Source: Gammaproteobacteria bacterium
Lineage (GTDB): Bacteria; Pseudomonadota; Gammaproteobacteria; Pseudomonadales; PIVM01
NCBI GenBank assembly: GCA_003353945.1
Contig: PIVM01000019.1
Coordinates: 1 to 63,914 of the forward strand
Direction: 5' to 3'
DNA: 63,914 nucleotides
In this document: one piece after another, positions 1 to 9,837 of the stretch
How the letters are laid out: every line of letters begins with the position of its first letter
Numbering within the stretch: the first letter of the stretch is position 1
Made by a program: the position numbers and the translations under genes
The notes under the pieces: model-generated
What the model was told of the DNA's origin: nothing
Database searches by the model: none
Seen by the model: the letters and a program-made list of their open reading frames with translations, nothing else

Positions 1-385
1 TGTTTATATATCATCTAGATGCTTGGAAACAAAAACCCTACAAGGCTTCATTATAAGCTCTATTTATAGCGCTTTGAATTGCCAATTACGAGGGAGGAAT
101 CAATGAGACGCTGCACTAGGCTCTTTCAAAACTAGAGCATATTATATTTGGGTGTATCATCCCAATATCAATAGTTAATATCCACGTTCTAAAAACTTGG
201 TTTTGCGAAAGCCCTCGATTTTTTGAAAAATGTGTTTGTTTTGATGACATTAACTGAACATTCCTATATTTCCATTCAGCATCCTAGCCATCTATATGAC
301 CGAAGGGGTGGAACCTGACAATCGAGATTGCTTGGTATGATCGCCGATTAATGAACATTCTTATCGCATTGCGAGAGCATTTTAT
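1..385. other. AT-rich stretch with no recognisable gene
   Basis: No reading frame here shows a recognisable family or a convincing ribosome-binding site followed by a long frame. A GGAGG before an ATG near position 103 opens only about ten codons. The stretch lies directly upstream of a decayed IS200-type transposase, so it is probably flanking or left-end debris of mobile DNA. That last point is inference. Confidence 0.5.
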
Positions 386-974
386 ATGGCGGGAAGATTC
401 ATTGTGTATTGCGAAGTCATTTTCTGTAACGTATTAAAAAAAGTAATCTATAGTGGGGTGAGGCTGTATCTTGGTGAAATACTACAGGAAATGGCGGCTC
501 ACCGAGAAGGCAGGGTAGGGGAAGGACATCGAATGGGCGATCACATTCATATATGTATTGGTACTTCACCTAAGTGCTGAGAAATACATAGAATGATCCC
601 ATCTTGCGGGTCTTTTGGTCCAGCTTCTACGTTTACATCAACAGTCACACAGGATCACTATGATCCCTTTTATACGCCTAGGAGCTGAACCAGAATCCCC
701 CACCATCTTGGGATAATTCTTTCTTTCCATGTCTAAGTATGCCGCTTCAATGATAATAGGCTGTATTGAAGGGCAAGGTGAAATAGTGATTGCGCGGCAA
801 TTTGCTAGTAAGAAATGGAGTTGTAAAGAGGAACGATTTTGAGCTAGAGGGTATTTTGTTTCTTCTGTCGGATTAGATGAGCAAATGGTGAGAGAATACA
901 TCAGAGCTCAAGATGAGCACCGGATGAAACCTGTTGCTTTAGTGGCTCACATCATGCTACCTATGAGGGAGTGA
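386..974 (+). pseudogene. tnpA: Broken IS200/IS605-type transposase (TnpA, Y1 HUH family)
   Basis: The first half (386-575) reads like a TnpA N-terminus, with a KKVIYSG segment, a LGEIL helix and a DHIHI HUH metal-binding motif, reaching TSPK before a stop. The second half resumes at 735 with KYAAS and continues to ARGYFVSSVG and the REYIRAQ segment that carries the catalytic Tyr of this family. Joining the two CTAAGT copies at 570-575 and 733-738 restores the family motif PKYAxS in frame. There is also an in-frame TGA at 840-842 exactly where the family has Trp (F-W-ARGY). The frame ends at a TGA at 972-974. TnpA enzymes move single-stranded IS200/IS605 elements, but this copy is inactivated twice. 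The true start is unclear because the extreme N-terminus is not recognisable. Confidence 0.8.
570..738. mobile_element. MITE-like 163-base insertion inside tnpA with 6-base direct repeats
   Basis: CTAAGT occurs at 570-575 and again at 733-738. Removing one copy plus the intervening bases (163 bases, not a multiple of 3) restores the tnpA reading frame through the family motif. Near the left end is AGAATGATCCCA (589-600). Near the right end, read on the other strand, is AGAATTATCCCA (709-720), followed on both sides by G-rich sequence. This forms an imperfect inverted repeat. There is no coding capacity. A small non-autonomous transposon with a target-site duplication is the simplest explanation. 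I cannot name its family. Confidence 0.5.
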
Positions 975-1578
975 GCGGTTTAAGCCGCCGGCTTTACCAG
1001 TGGCCAATTTGATTGAGGAACTAATCGCTTGCCTTAACCATGACTGAAGTATGATCTGAGCTTAAAAAGGTTGGTTCTGCTAACAATTTAAGTCGGGTTG
1101 CTAAGGCCTAAAAATAAAACGTACAAATTAATATAAATTGAATATGCAAACATTTAGTAAAGAATAGAGTTGCTGAGGTTTCTACCGCAAAATTTGGCTT
1201 ACGCAAACCACGCTGAATGGTTGTTTTAGCGATCCTGCTGTTATTATTACGTGGCCTTTACCCCTCACTCTATCCCTTTCAGCATAGTAAGTGCATTAAT
1301 TCTATTTTTAGCTATGGCTTTGCTGTTTGTCTTGGCGTTATCTTGCCTGTTTGCTTATGGTTTAACACTGGTTGTTAATAAAATACAGTTTAAGTTTTTT
1401 TCAACGGTGTTTGTTCAAAGCTACAGGAATCTCAAACGGGATTTGTAAGGGATTTGATTAGGGGGAGCTGGGTATACCCGTGTTTGCGTAAGATGCTTTA
1501 CAGTATGTCTGAATCTGTTTTGAGCGAAATAGCCACAATTTATTCTGAAAAAATAAACGGCTGGTGAAATCGGAGTGA
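975..1578. other. Intergenic, decayed region with an inverted-repeat pair
   Basis: Just after tnpA, a GCGG...CCGC hairpin (974-988) is in the position where IS200-type elements carry subterminal hairpins. Further on, a 65-codon GTG-initiated frame (1251-1448) encodes a hydrophobic peptide with one or two possible membrane helices. It has no clear ribosome-binding site and no family I recognise. Codon use is unremarkable, and I do not call it a gene. Confidence 0.4.
1198..1492. repeat. Inverted repeat pair CTTACGCAAAC(C)ACG bounding about 295 bases
   Basis: CTTACGCAAACCACG lies at 1198-1212. Its near-exact reverse complement CGTGTTTGCGTAAG lies at 1479-1492, differing by one missing C. The arms enclose a small hydrophobic frame (1251-1448). 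Inverted ends of this length around a short segment suggest a mini-insertion element or a remnant. I see no clear target-site duplication. Confidence 0.35.
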
Positions 1579-2322
1579 TTATTGGTAATTCGAATAAATT
1601 GCGTAGCAATGCCCCCATGAGCAATATTCAAGTTGCAGTATAAACATGGTCTTGCCGTCGATAACATGCCGGTACAACGGTGTTCGGTAAATCAAAAAAA
1701 CAGGCCGGTTCTTCCGCTGTAATGATTGCTTTATTTTATCGATAACAATGCGTAACACCTTTTCGTCAAAAGGGTCAAAAAGATAAAAAAAAGTTTCATC
1801 ATCAGTCAGTGTATAATTGCAGATATCATCGCCAATAACTGAAAATTGCGCACTGGTTCTGTTTCGCTCTTTATAATTGCGGATATTGACTTCTGATAGT
1901 TTGGTTAATCTATCAGATAGCTCAACTCCTCTGACTTCTGTAAAACCAAACTCGGATGCTAGCTGCATCGCTCTTCCCTTGCCACAACCGATATCCAGAA
2001 ATATGCCGCCAGGTGCCACATTGAGTTTTTTCATCATGGCTCTAAATGATAGTACCGTGGTTGGTACATATAAGCTGATAGACTGTTTTTTTTCCTCATC
2101 AATATCAAGATCACTATTAGACACCCAAGTACAGGTTTTAGTACCATTTCTAATATCATAGAAATGGTCATACATAATGGCTGTGATGATTTTGATGGTT
2201 GTCGGAAAACCTCTGCCTTTGATTGACATAACTATCTCGAATAAATAGCGCGATAATAGCTTCATATGAATTTCAATCGTCCAGAAGATCCTAGGCAGAC
2301 GCTGCAGCTTACCGAACATCAT
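1579..2322 (-). CDS. Class I SAM-dependent methyltransferase
   Basis: The 247-residue protein has a clear Rossmann motif I (FLDIGCGKGRAM) followed by an acidic strand end (RGVELS), the S-adenosylmethionine site of class I methyltransferases. The upstream segment (TWVSNSDLDID, then a YVPTTVLSF region) resembles a family of uncharacterised methyltransferases often seen near polysaccharide or lipid genes. The product is probably soluble. The substrate cannot be told from sequence. The start ATG is uncertain because no strong ribosome-binding site precedes it; ATG codons at residues 1, 2, 20 and 32 are possible. The gene is divergent from the STT3-like gene, with about 250 bases between them. Confidence 0.7.
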   Translation of the reverse strand: MMFGKLQRLPRIFWTIEIHMKLLSRYLFEIVMSIKGRGFPTTIKIITAIMYDHFYDIRNGTKTCTWVSNSDLDIDEEKKQSISLYVPTTVLSFRAMMKKLNVAPGGIFLDIGCGKGRAMQLASEFGFTEVRGVELSDRLTKLSEVNIRNYKERNRTSAQFSVIGDDICNYTLTDDETFFYLFDPFDEKVLRIVIDKIKQSLQRKNRPVFLIYRTPLYRHVIDGKTMFILQLEYCSWGHCYAIYSNYQ

Positions 2323-2575
2323 AATTTATTCAAGGCACCACGTTGTTTTACAGTAGAATTTGATTGCAAGGGTTGGTGTCTATGTTGTGTAAGTCAAGCG
2401 TCCGTTTTTGCCCTGGTTATGATATAAGCAATGGGCGTGTGCCTTTTGCTTGAAGTAGACTTTAGGAAATAGGGTGTTTATGCTTTAATGGATGATTTTC
2501 AAGAGATGTATAAATAGTTTCAGTGATAACAATTGTGGCTGAGAACGGTTTAAGAAGAGACAAACTATAAATGCT

Positions 2576-4471
2576 GTGATGCCGAGGATGGTATTGTGTT
2601 CTGTAAAAAATATGGTTGTTAATAATAGAGGTTTTCATCGGCGGTGGGTGGTGGTCGCTGGTGGACTATTGCTGGTTGTGCTGTTTCATCTAATTGCGAT
2701 GGCAGTAGGGATTACTCCCGATTTTACCGGTAACAACTGGTATGTCAATTGGGATACTGATTCTTATAGTCGGGTTCTGAGAGTAATGCGTTTATATGAA
2801 ACGGGCGTTTGGTATGATCCGGTGGCGCCTTATTATAATGCACCTTACGGACTTGAGATGCATTGGACGCGCTCTTTCGATATTCTGTTGTTCGCTGGCG
2901 CCTGGGTGGGCAGTTTTTTTACTGATTTCAAAACAGCCCTTGAAATCTGGGCGATGATATTGTCTGGACCTTTGATTCATTTTTTGTTTATTCCGCTGTT
3001 GTATTGGATTACACGTACCTTCACTCAAGGTGCCGGTTTTGTACTTGTAGTGTTGATGTTTCTATCGCTAAGTGTTGTCTCCGTTATTCATCTGGCTGGT
3101 TTTATCGATTATCACGGGCTATTGGTATTGATTGTCTTGGCAGCAATGGCACCGTTAATAAAAGGTCGACACCCAGACGCAAGGCCAGGTGTTTTTATTG
3201 CATTAGGTATTCTGGCTGGATTTGCAGTTTGGACAACAATTGAAAGCCTAATGTTAATCTTTCCTTCAGTATTAGCTATGGCTTTATTTTGGGTTTGGCG
3301 ACAGGAGAATTGGTTGCAAAAAATGTCCACTTTTTGCTACGTTTTTCTCATCAGTCTATCGGTGTCATTATGGATTGAACGACCACCCAATGAATGGTTT
3401 AGGGTGGAGTATGATCGACTATCGATATTGCAGGTTTTGATTGCGTTGACGTTGCTGTTTATAGTGGTATTTCTGCAGCAATTTGAAAGAAAGTTGCATT
3501 TGTCATATTGGTGGCAACGACTGCTCGCAGGTGCTCTAATTGCAGGTGTGGCATTGGTTGTTTTGCTTTATTATTTTCCTCCGCTTACAGGGCATCCCCA
3601 GCAAGATTTGGGTAAGATTGCTGAGAGGATGTTGGATGGACAGGTGGGTGAACATCCTTATATTTCTAATCCTTCTCTGACCTTTGCATTGGTTGCAAAA
3701 GAGCTTGGACCACTGTTGATCATATTGCCCTATATAATATTTGTTCTTGTTAACGAAGAAGAAGGCGACAAACGAGATCGTTTCGTTGTGTATTGCGTTT
3801 TTCTTACCTTCTTTATACTGTATGCCTTATTAAGGGGCAGGGCGATTGTATTTTTGCAGATAAGTATGTTATTGCCCTGGTTTGAAGCCGTGCAAGCTGT
3901 CGGAGTAGCATTGTCAAAAAGGCAGACGAAAAAATTTCATGCGTTAAATCCCAGATTGAAGATGTTCCTGAAAGTAGGGGTGCTTGCGCTTGTTTTTGTT
4001 CACTATGTTCCCGCTGTTATCGCCAATATTTACCAGACGGACGAGACGTTAATTTCTGAATCCTTCTGTGATTACGATAAGCTCATCCCATACTTGCAAG
4101 GCCCCGGCGAAAATCACCGTGACAGTACGATCCTGGCGCCACTTTTTGTTGGGCCGGAGCTTGTCTATAGAACCTCGTTTTCGGTTATTGCCAGTCCCTA
4201 TCATCGTAATCGCCGAGGTATAGATGAGGGTTTTTTTATGGCTTGGAGTGACTCTCACAATCCAGATGTGGCAGGTATTGCACAGCAGCGTGCAGTGGCC
4301 TACGTGTTGGTTTGCCGGCGTTATCTGATGAGTAGAAATGCCTGGATTGAACAAAATACCGATGCACTATATACCCGTTTGTTACGAGATAATCCACCAG
4401 GTTGGCTCAGTAAAGTTGATTTGCCTGATGAGCTGGAACAGCAGTTTATCCTTTATCAAAGGGTAAAATGA
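2576..4471 (+). CDS. STT3-like GT-C fold membrane glycosyltransferase
   Basis: This 631-residue protein has about 10-12 hydrophobic segments and a C-terminal soluble portion. The first long loop holds NWDTDSYSRV, resembling the acidic catalytic site of the first periplasmic loop in oligosaccharyltransferases of the STT3/PglB group. A later GFIDYHG resembles the second acidic/His motif. A classical WWDYG motif is not evident, so N-glycosylation activity should not be assumed. GT-C enzymes transfer sugars from polyprenyl-phosphate donors outside the membrane. The frame opens at GTG 2576, with ATG options at 2579, 2588 and 2609. A 48-base gap leads to the GMC oxidoreductase, suggesting an operon of three. 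Confidence 0.65.
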   Translation: MMPRMVLCSVKNMVVNNRGFHRRWVVVAGGLLLVVLFHLIAMAVGITPDFTGNNWYVNWDTDSYSRVLRVMRLYETGVWYDPVAPYYNAPYGLEMHWTRSFDILLFAGAWVGSFFTDFKTALEIWAMILSGPLIHFLFIPLLYWITRTFTQGAGFVLVVLMFLSLSVVSVIHLAGFIDYHGLLVLIVLAAMAPLIKGRHPDARPGVFIALGILAGFAVWTTIESLMLIFPSVLAMALFWVWRQENWLQKMSTFCYVFLISLSVSLWIERPPNEWFRVEYDRLSILQVLIALTLLFIVVFLQQFERKLHLSYWWQRLLAGALIAGVALVVLLYYFPPLTGHPQQDLGKIAERMLDGQVGEHPYISNPSLTFALVAKELGPLLIILPYIIFVLVNEEEGDKRDRFVVYCVFLTFFILYALLRGRAIVFLQISMLLPWFEAVQAVGVALSKRQTKKFHALNPRLKMFLKVGVLALVFVHYVPAVIANIYQTDETLISESFCDYDKLIPYLQGPGENHRDSTILAPLFVGPELVYRTSFSVIASPYHRNRRGIDEGFFMAWSDSHNPDVAGIAQQRAVAYVLVCRRYLMSRNAWIEQNTDALYTRLLRDNPPGWLSKVDLPDELEQQFILYQRVK

Positions 4472-4519
4472 AGTGCTGTTGTTGTGGCTACTCCCGATTA
4501 ACGAGAACTAGAAAAATAT

Positions 4520-6397
4520 TTGAAGATGGTGCCAATGTTTAGACTGACTGTCGCAGCGCTGTGCCGACAAATAGCAGAGCAATGGCAACCCGAGCAGGTA
4601 GAAGAAAAGAGCGATGAGCTGGTGTTATTTGTGCTGGAGGAATATAAGCTATTGCCCATCCATTATAGGTTGCCGATTCGTCTTTTGACCCTCTGTTTTT
4701 GTTGCTACAGCTTAGCCAATAGTTTAACGCTATTCCATCGTCTAGACAGTAGCAGGCAGCGCAAGCAGCTCCAGGCATGGAGGCAATCCTGTTTCACTCC
4801 ATTCAAGCTGTTAGTTCGTTTTTTTCAGAGTTTGGTGCTAATCAAGATCTTCTCTTCGCATGAACCGTCAGCGTGCCTTGCTAGGGATCACAATCTATCA
4901 GTCGGTCTCGTTACCTTACGCTCCGTAGTGCATGCCGACGTTGTTGTCGTTGGTTCGGGGCCGGGAGGAGCGATAAGTGCTGCCTTGCTCGCAGAAGCTG
5001 GGTTCCAAGTGCTATTGATTGAAGAGGGGCCGTTGATAAAATCAGAGTATGAGCCCTTTTCAGCTTCTGAAATGTCGCATTTGCTGCGTTATGGAGGGCT
5101 GGGCGTTATGCTGGGGCGAAATTCGATATCCTATCTCGAAGGACGTTGTGTCGGTGGCGCTAGCGAAGTGAATAGTGGTTTGTACCTACGGGCACCGGCA
5201 GAAGTTTTGATAGAATGGCAATGCGGCAATCATGTTCAAGCTTGCAAATTGGAGGACTTGATGCCTTATTATGAAAAAAATGAGACTGAATTGAATGTGA
5301 CTGATTTTCTAGGGACACACCCCATGGCGGGACAGAAACTAGAAGAAGGTGCCCAGACTTTGGGTTGGCGAACCGTGAATGTTAAAAAGTGGCGGAGCTA
5401 TCCATCAGAGGAATGCTGGAGCGACCATTTGCGCGCACCTTATCGATCCATGAGTAAGAGTTTTTTACCTCGCTTTGTCAAAGCCGGCGGGCAATTACTG
5501 TCTGACAGCAAGGTAGTGAATATTTGCGAACACTCCAATGAATGGCAACTTAATGTTAAGTCAAAACAAAATCGGTTGCGTGTTGACGCAAAGTATCTTT
5601 TCCTCACTGCGGGGGCTGTTCAAACACCGGCACTGATGCGCCGCAGTGGTATCAAAAGGAATATTGGCAATAGCCTTCACAGCTCCTTGATCATTAAAGT
5701 GATTGCCCGTTTTAGTGAAGAGGTAAATTCACAGGACATGGGTATGCCGGTTCAACAGGTGCGGGAGTTTGCTCCGCATCTTAGTTTTGCATGCGGTATT
5801 AGTAGCAAAGCACAGTTGGCATTAGGGCTGCAGGACTATCCCCGTTTAGGTTTTGACCTGGATCGTGAATGGACCAATCTTGCAATTTACACGGTTATTC
5901 TATCGCCGCAAGGCAGAGGAAAAGTTCGTCTGCCTCTATGGAGTAAATGGGATAAAATTTCAGGCCGGGCTTCCTCATCTTGGGTGACATATTCAATTCA
6001 AGACCAGGATTGGCTTTCACTGGGTACAGGGTTGAAAAAGTTATCAACGCTATTGTTGGCTGCTGGAGCCACCGAGATCTATCCGGTTATGAAGCTTGCG
6101 GAACCGCTGAGGAAATCCGAAGATATTTCTAGGCTGGCCGATAATGTCGCTGAGTATTCACCCCAAATATCTGCATTGCATTTATGTGGTAGTTGTCCAA
6201 TGGGCGAAAATAGGCAGATGTGTGCGACAGATTCCTATGGCAAGGTTCACGGTTACGAGAATCTCTATATCAATGATGCCAGTCTACTTTGCTCATATCC
6301 TGGAGCTAATCCGCAGGCCAGCATAATGGCGATTGCTCGTCGTAATGTAGAGGCGTTTATAAAACAACATCAAAATATTCAACATAACGGGTCGTAA
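4520..6397 (+). CDS. GMC-family FAD-dependent oxidoreductase with N-terminal helical extension
   Basis: Residues about 139-165 form an FAD-binding Rossmann motif (GSGPGG at 145-150, ending in an acidic LIEEG). [11 protein letters not shown] near residue 215 is the second GMC signature. The C-terminus carries HLCGSCPMG and a YINDASLL...PGANPQAS block, where GMC enzymes place the active-site His and Asn. The first 135 residues are an extra helical region with Cys-rich hydrophobic stretches, reminiscent of long-chain alcohol oxidase-like members and possibly membrane-associated. The family oxidises alcohols, sugars or sterols; the substrate here is unknown. The gene sits between an STT3-like and a UGM-like gene, suggesting modification of a lipid-linked or envelope glycan (inference). 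Confidence 0.75.
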   Translation: MKMVPMFRLTVAALCRQIAEQWQPEQVEEKSDELVLFVLEEYKLLPIHYRLPIRLLTLCFCCYSLANSLTLFHRLDSSRQRKQLQAWRQSCFTPFKLLVRFFQSLVLIKIFSSHEPSACLARDHNLSVGLVTLRSVVHADVVVVGSGPGGAISAALLAEAGFQVLLIEEGPLIKSEYEPFSASEMSHLLRYGGLGVMLGRNSISYLEGRCVGGASEVNSGLYLRAPAEVLIEWQCGNHVQACKLEDLMPYYEKNETELNVTDFLGTHPMAGQKLEEGAQTLGWRTVNVKKWRSYPSEECWSDHLRAPYRSMSKSFLPRFVKAGGQLLSDSKVVNICEHSNEWQLNVKSKQNRLRVDAKYLFLTAGAVQTPALMRRSGIKRNIGNSLHSSLIIKVIARFSEEVNSQDMGMPVQQVREFAPHLSFACGISSKAQLALGLQDYPRLGFDLDREWTNLAIYTVILSPQGRGKVRLPLWSKWDKISGRASSSWVTYSIQDQDWLSLGTGLKKLSTLLLAAGATEIYPVMKLAEPLRKSEDISRLADNVAEYSPQISALHLCGSCPMGENRQMCATDSYGKVHGYENLYINDASLLCSYPGANPQASIMAIARRNVEAFIKQHQNIQHNGS

Positions 6398-6414
6398 CAT
6401 TGTTAGGCGAAAAC

Positions 6415-7971
6415 ATGTCAGACGAAAACAAGTCAGATGAAGGCAGACAAAAAACCGCCATTATTATCGGGGCTGGACCTGCAGGATTGACGGCTGCCTA
6501 TGAGTTGCTGCAGCACTCAGACGTTAAACCAGTAGTCTATGAGATAGAAAAATACTGCGGTGGTCTGTCGGCCACCCTTGAATACAAGGGTAATGGCATT
6601 GATATTGGTGGACACCGTTTTTACTCAAAGTCAGACTGGGTGATGAATTGGTGGACTCATTTTCTGCCGATTGCTGAAATGCAAGGGCATGTTGTCGATA
6701 ATGTTACACATGATGATAGCCAGCCTGTGTTGCGGATGCATAAGCGTCTGTCACGCATTTTATTTATGGGTAAATTGTTTGAGTATCCGTTGACGCTATC
6801 CTGGCAGACGTTTAAAAAGGTTCCTGCCACTCAGTTATTGCACATTTTATTCAGCTATCTTAAGGCGAAGTGTTTTCCGATAAAACCGGAGAACAATCTC
6901 GAGGCATTTTATATTAATCGTTTTGGCAGTGTGCTCTATAAAATCTTTTTTAAGTCTTATACCGAAAAGGTGTGGGGTGTTGCCTGCGATATGATCAGTC
7001 CCGACTGGGGGCCGCAGCGGATCAAAGGCGTGTCGGTGCTCAAAGTACTGTTACATGCGGTCAGGCAAGCAATATGTCAGGATTTCACGATAGGTCAGAA
7101 ATCAACCGATACCAGTTTGATAGAAAGGTTTTTGTATCCGGATCGTGGTCCCGGGCAGTTATGGCAAACGGTGGCAAACGAAGTATTACGCCAGGGAGGT
7201 GAGATACATTACAATCATGTTCTGGTGGGCATACATCTAGATAACGACAACGTTTGTACCGTCGATTTGCTCGACAGGGTAACAAACCAGAAGAAGCAAC
7301 TGCCTTGTGATTATCTTATTTCAACAATGCCAATAAAGGATCTGGTTACCATTATCACAGGCGATGTGCCTGATCGCGTCAAAGATGTAGCGATGGAGCT
7401 TTGTTACAGGGATCTTATTATTGTGTGTATTGCATTGAAAAAGAGTTCGAAACCGATAGCAGAGGAGACTTGTTCTCTTGAAGTAATGCAGGATAACTGG
7501 CTTTATATCCAAGAGCCCGGCGTTAAGCTCGGTCGGGTGCAGATCTATAGTAATTGGAGCCGTGCCATGGTGACGGATGTTGGAACTCTATGGGTCGGTC
7601 TGGAATATTTTTGCCAGGAAGGTGATTCGCTTTGGCAGAAAAGCAATGAGCAAATGGCTAGGTTTGCAGTTGGTGAATTGGAAAAAACGGGTTTGGCTTC
7701 TGGACAGGACGTCTTCGATTATACCGTTATCAAGATTAAAAAGGCCTATCCCGCCTATTTCGGCAGTTATGATCAGATTGATATTGTCAGGAAATATTTA
7801 AATTCAATTGGAAATTTATACTCCATAGGCCGTAATGGCATGCACAGATATAATAATCAAGATCACTCGATGTTAAGCGCCAGGGCTGCGGTCAATTGTT
7901 TGGTGACAGGTTCAAAAGATAAGTCCGCAATCTGGCAGGTCAATGCAGAGGATGAGTATCTTGAAAGTTGA
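6415..7971 (+). CDS. FAD-dependent oxidoreductase resembling UDP-galactopyranose mutase
   Basis: The N-terminus has a dinucleotide-binding motif ([15 protein letters not shown]), then [10 protein letters not shown] and [10 protein letters not shown], the pattern of the NAD(P)-binding Rossmann and UGM/protoporphyrinogen-oxidase-like superfamily found in many polysaccharide clusters. The C-terminal [17 protein letters not shown] block completes the FAD site. True UGM enzymes are about 370-400 residues, whereas this one is about 518, so it belongs to the longer related family of unknown substrate. I chose ATG 6415 (MSDENKS) over the upstream TTG at 6400. It follows the GMC gene by only 17 bases, consistent with co-transcription. 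Confidence 0.72.
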   Translation: MSDENKSDEGRQKTAIIIGAGPAGLTAAYELLQHSDVKPVVYEIEKYCGGLSATLEYKGNGIDIGGHRFYSKSDWVMNWWTHFLPIAEMQGHVVDNVTHDDSQPVLRMHKRLSRILFMGKLFEYPLTLSWQTFKKVPATQLLHILFSYLKAKCFPIKPENNLEAFYINRFGSVLYKIFFKSYTEKVWGVACDMISPDWGPQRIKGVSVLKVLLHAVRQAICQDFTIGQKSTDTSLIERFLYPDRGPGQLWQTVANEVLRQGGEIHYNHVLVGIHLDNDNVCTVDLLDRVTNQKKQLPCDYLISTMPIKDLVTIITGDVPDRVKDVAMELCYRDLIIVCIALKKSSKPIAEETCSLEVMQDNWLYIQEPGVKLGRVQIYSNWSRAMVTDVGTLWVGLEYFCQEGDSLWQKSNEQMARFAVGELEKTGLASGQDVFDYTVIKIKKAYPAYFGSYDQIDIVRKYLNSIGNLYSIGRNGMHRYNNQDHSMLSARAAVNCLVTGSKDKSAIWQVNAEDEYLES

Positions 7972-8101
7972 GTACAGGAAGAATTAACACCCCCTTCATC
8001 CCCCATCTCCTGTGAACAACATACTGTTGGCAAGCGCTAGTCGCGGTTGAGGCCGCCGTCAGCTACAATAAATGCGCCAATTGCTCGTCTTTTTACGCAT
8101 A

Positions 8102-8623
8102 TTAACACTCCAAACCTGGATCGACACTATATAGCAATGCTTGCACCAATGTTGATAAATTCTGTGCATTATGGTTGTTAAAGGAGAGTGCGGCGGCGGG
8201 ATTGTTTAGCTCTCGTAAACAGCGACTGTAATCAGTGAGTTTTAGTAATCGGTTGTCCGCCAGGTTGCTGACACCGACAACTAATGCTGATGTTTTGAGA
8301 TGAGAGTGAATCATATGATAATATCGCTCCAGATCTTCAATCGGATTCGAGGCGTTATTGTCCATTAGTAATATAAAGCCTAGTATTTTTTTTGAAAATT
8401 GGTCCATCTGAATTGATGGATTTTCCAGTTCGTTAATACAAAAAAAATTTAACTTGTTGTTCTTGTCAATGCATAAGGAACGTTGAAAGCAAGTTGTACT
8501 ATCAGTTTCATGCGCCCTATCAGGCAGATCTGTGTTTGATTGGTTGGCATCACAAAGAGTCGATAATAAGTCGGATAGTCCTGAAGATGATGGGCCAATA
8601 AGTATAATATTTAAACCATTCAT
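8102..8623 (-). CDS. Degenerate small-GTPase-like protein
   Basis: The 173-residue protein looks like a Ras/MglA-type G domain: IILIGPSSSGLS at the N-terminus occupies the Walker A position, a hydrophobic strand (ILGFILLMDN) follows, then ALVVGVSNLAD in the position of the NKxD guanine-specificity loop. The Walker A Lys is replaced by Leu (G-L-S instead of G-K-S), NKxD reads NLAD, and no DxxG switch II is visible. Nucleotide binding is therefore doubtful. It lies 20 bases downstream of the receiver-like gene on the same strand and is probably co-transcribed. I do not recognise a characterised orthologue. Confidence 0.55.
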   Translation of the reverse strand: MNGLNIILIGPSSSGLSDLLSTLCDANQSNTDLPDRAHETDSTTCFQRSLCIDKNNKLNFFCINELENPSIQMDQFSKKILGFILLMDNNASNPIEDLERYYHMIHSHLKTSALVVGVSNLADNRLLKLTDYSRCLRELNNPAAALSFNNHNAQNLSTLVQALLYSVDPGLEC

Positions 8624-8643
8624 ATTTATTTCTCTTTGATAAG

Positions 8644-9837
8644 TCAGTTGCCATTCAGTGCTTTCTTAGAGGGTAGTGGAGTGTTCAGCAGGTGTTTGAC
8701 CGTTTTTTCTAACAGGGGTCGATAACGCGAAGGGAGGATTTCTTTCGGTTTAAAAATCGAATCTGCTTGGCGGCGAGTTACTCCAGCTATACTTAATGCT
8801 TTTGTTGCACTATAAAATGCAAATGCATAGCGCTGTGGTATCCCCAAGGTGGAGGCAATTCCGTGTAGAGTCATTGGCTGTTTTATTAACAGTGCGGTGA
8901 TCTGCATGGCATGGGGGAATGCTTCCACATGAGAAAAATTTGGCCATTCAGATAGATATACTGGAAGCTGTAAATTGGTATCAGCGGGAAGTCTTCCCCT
9001 GGAGGTCCATAATGCTACTTTCCAAATAAACGCATCTGTATCATGAGAATGTAATTTCTTGTTTGGCAATTCATGATCGCATGTTTCTGAGTCATAGAAT
9101 GCATCTCCGAGTTCGGTGAAATTCGGTTTGTCGGTAGAATTCATCAAACACAATGGTCGTAGCAAGCTATCACTAAATGCTGTAAATACTTTCTCACTCT
9201 TCGGGTCTATTATAACGTCATAATCAAGGTAGTTTAGCTTAGTAACCGCTCCTCGATTTTTCGATATCTCATAAACTGCTGTCAGTGCTCCTAAAAACAT
9301 CTGATCAGGTTGATACATTATTTGCAGTACTTCATTCGGTTTGTTTATATTAATATCTCTGGAAGACCCGACAAAATGTTCTTCATCTTCCCTTTGTATA
9401 AAAGCAGTAATTTTTTCTGTGGCTGATTTTAGTTCTGTAAGACCATTTTCAACATTAAGGTTTTTCGGTATTGCAGTGCTAGCATCAGGTGTTTTTTCTT
9501 TAATTGCATTGAGACTCTCATAACCGAATGAGGATAACAACTTTTTCAAATCATCGTGCTTGATAGGTTTTCGAAGCATAGTTGTATTTTCGTAGGAATG
9601 ATCGGTGTTTAAGATTGACAGCCCAATTACTGGTGCGGAGTTGTTTTCATCTCTAAAATCGAAAAATTGTTTCATTGAATTAGGATGGTCGAAATCAACA
9701 ATACAGAGTTGGGATTCTTTTTGTGACTCCACAAAACTGAATTTGCCATTGCAGTAGCTTTTAAAAAAGAGTTCAAATGCCTTTAGTGATCGGCTGTTCA
9801 GGCAAATCGTAGCAACCTTCAATGGCCATTGGTTCAT
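8644..9837 (-). CDS. Receiver-like protein with C-terminal winged-helix-like region, function unknown
   Basis: The first 105 residues resemble a degenerate response-regulator receiver: a first strand (KVATICL), an LCIVDFDHP strand with an acidic residue near the phosphoacceptor position, APVIGLSI, then LRKPI like the conserved Lys-Pro turn. After a poorly conserved middle, residues about 300-390 form a helical region (ITALLIKQPMTLHGIAS, GIPQRYAFAFYSATKAL) reminiscent of a winged helix. I chose ATG 9837 (MNQWPLK) because GAGG sits 7 bases upstream; the longer frame to 9888 lacks such a site. It is followed after 20 bases by the pseudo-GTPase gene, and the two may form a protein pair (inference). 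Confidence 0.55.
   Translation of the reverse strand: MNQWPLKVATICLNSRSLKAFELFFKSYCNGKFSFVESQKESQLCIVDFDHPNSMKQFFDFRDENNSAPVIGLSILNTDHSYENTTMLRKPIKHDDLKKLLSSFGYESLNAIKEKTPDASTAIPKNLNVENGLTELKSATEKITAFIQREDEEHFVGSSRDININKPNEVLQIMYQPDQMFLGALTAVYEISKNRGAVTKLNYLDYDVIIDPKSEKVFTAFSDSLLRPLCLMNSTDKPNFTELGDAFYDSETCDHELPNKKLHSHDTDAFIWKVALWTSRGRLPADTNLQLPVYLSEWPNFSHVEAFPHAMQITALLIKQPMTLHGIASTLGIPQRYAFAFYSATKALSIAGVTRRQADSIFKPKEILPSRYRPLLEKTVKHLLNTPLPSKKALNGN

Noticed and set aside
1251-1448. 65-codon frame with a hydrophobic product
   Set aside because: No ribosome-binding site and no family likeness; it lies within decayed mobile DNA and may be chance.
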